The position numbers were made by a program, and so were the translations under genes. Shown here piece by piece: positions 63,443-64,000 of a stretch of 64,000 nucleotides of DNA. Every line of letters starts with the position of its first letter. Positions within the stretch are counted from its first letter, which is position 1. The stretch is from Acidobacteria bacterium 13_1_20CM_3_53_8 (GTDB taxonomy: Bacteria; Acidobacteriota; Blastocatellia; Pyrinomonadales; Pyrinomonadaceae), in NCBI GenBank assembly GCA_001920415.1, contig MNJR01000026.1, forward strand, positions 62,001 through 126,000. The letters are read 5' to 3'. The notes below the pieces were generated by a model. The model had not been told where the DNA came from. It did not search any database and saw only the letters and a program-made list of their open reading frames with translations.

Positions 63443-64000
63443 TTCCCTCATCTCCCGCGCCATTTTATAGACTAGCTGAACCGGAAGGCCTACGACGTTC
63501 CAGTAATCGCCTTGAATCTCTTCTATGAAGAGCGCAGCCGCTCCCTGAACGGCGTATGCCCCTGCCTTATCTAGAGTGTTGCCGACCGAGACATGCCAGC
63601 GTATCTCTTCGTCAGTCATTGGCCCGAAACGCACGCGCGTGGATTCAAACGCGACCAGCTTTTGAAATCTGTCTTCATCTCTTCGCACGAGCGCCACACC
63701 CGTCAACACTTCATGCCAACGACCGCTCAAACGCTTGAGCATCCACACGGCCTCTTCCTCGTCGCCGGGCTTCCCTAAAATCCCGTCGTCAACTACTACG
63801 GTCGTGTCCGCTCCAAGCACCAGGCGAGACGTATGACGCGCGGCTGCCGTCTCGGCTTTAGCAAGAGCCAGCCGAGTGACGTAAGCCTCCGGCGGTTCGG
63901 AATCGAAGAGCGATTCGTCAACGTCAACCGCAGAAATCTCGAAAGGCCATCCGACCGCGCGCAAGATTTCAGCGCGTCGCGGACTTGCCGACGCCAGCAC
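63428..64000 (-). CDS. maf: Maf-family nucleotide pyrophosphatase, 5' partial
   Basis: 190 residues visible; the first few are cut by the window edge, because Maf normally begins with two or three residues before LASASPRR. LASASPRRAEIL, VLGADTTVVVDDGILGKPGD, SGRWHEVLTGVAL and the final GDYWNVVGLPVQLVYKM are typical. Family members hydrolyse non-canonical or canonical NTPs (dTTP/UTP or m7GTP) and have been linked to septum formation. The C-terminal EEGKR is encoded by the heptamer repeat at 63357. Confidence 0.93.
   Translation of the reverse strand: MLASASPRRAEILRAVGWPFEISAVDVDESLFDSEPPEAYVTRLALAKAETAAARHTSRLVLGADTTVVVDDGILGKPGDEEEAVWMLKRLSGRWHEVLTGVALVRRDEDRFQKLVAFESTRVRFGPMTDEEIRWHVSVGNTLDKAGAYAVQGAAALFIEEIQGDYWNVVGLPVQLVYKMAREMREEGKR

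Overview
The window looks like chromosomal DNA of an Acidobacteriota bacterium, probably Blastocatellia/Pyrinomonadaceae-like. The main reasons are three secreted VWFA-domain proteins of the type long labelled 'acidobacterial', a secreted DUF4214 protein, many Sec-exported proteins of unknown function, and moderate GC. The taxonomy is inferred from gene content only. There is no rRNA and no CRISPR array; one tRNA gene was found.

Layout. 1-5.8 kb holds transport and envelope genes: a VWA protein cut by the window edge, MgtE, a cNMP-binding/DUF1003 protein and an NRAMP gene broken by an in-frame amber codon. 5.9-15.5 kb is mostly minus strand and carries a compact bacterial microcompartment (BMC) locus: two hexameric shell proteins, one pentameric vertex protein and a CoA-acylating aldehyde dehydrogenase with a long tail, plus an ACT protein, a zinc-ribbon protein and a DUF711 protein. 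No aldehyde-producing signature enzyme is visible. A two-gene module sits inside the BMC operon and a HEPN pair follows it. 15.8-19.6 kb holds a RodZ-like protein and guaB, whose catalytic cysteine codon is interrupted by a 452-residue homing-endonuclease intein. 20.7-29.9 kb holds a lipid kinase, an M61 peptidase, an AlaX-type editing protein and a 1290-residue secreted protein.

30.0-33.1 kb is a tRNA-Ala gene followed by an AT-rich islet bounded by a duplicated tRNA 3' end. The islet has one gene, an 852-residue HD-like plus HSP90/GHKL ATPase protein, which is a candidate defence or stress gene. 33.4-46.7 kb holds secreted and regulatory genes: an eight-repeat secreted protein, a Ser/Thr kinase with a WD40 sensor, a PA-IL-like protein, further VWA proteins and an AlbA_2 protein. 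47-49.6 kb has folK, panB and panC. 49.9-56.6 kb encodes a three-subunit molybdenum hydroxylase whose FAD subunit carries the four-cysteine insert of 4-hydroxybenzoyl-CoA reductase, with a MocA-like maturase. That operon is split by a small accessory islet containing a BrnT-like toxin with an internal deletion and an exo/endonuclease-family gene. 56.8-64 kb holds an MBL-fold protein, a LytS/LytTR two-component pair, a PQQ-propeller protein, a thioredoxin-fold protein without active-site cysteines, and maf, cut by the window edge.

A second layer overlies the genes: about thirty intergenic inverted repeats in at least a dozen sequence families. In most families the arms are runs of degenerate 7-bp units. 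Copies lie within one another, abut start codons and supply the last codons of genes. This is the strongest unexplained structural signal in the window.
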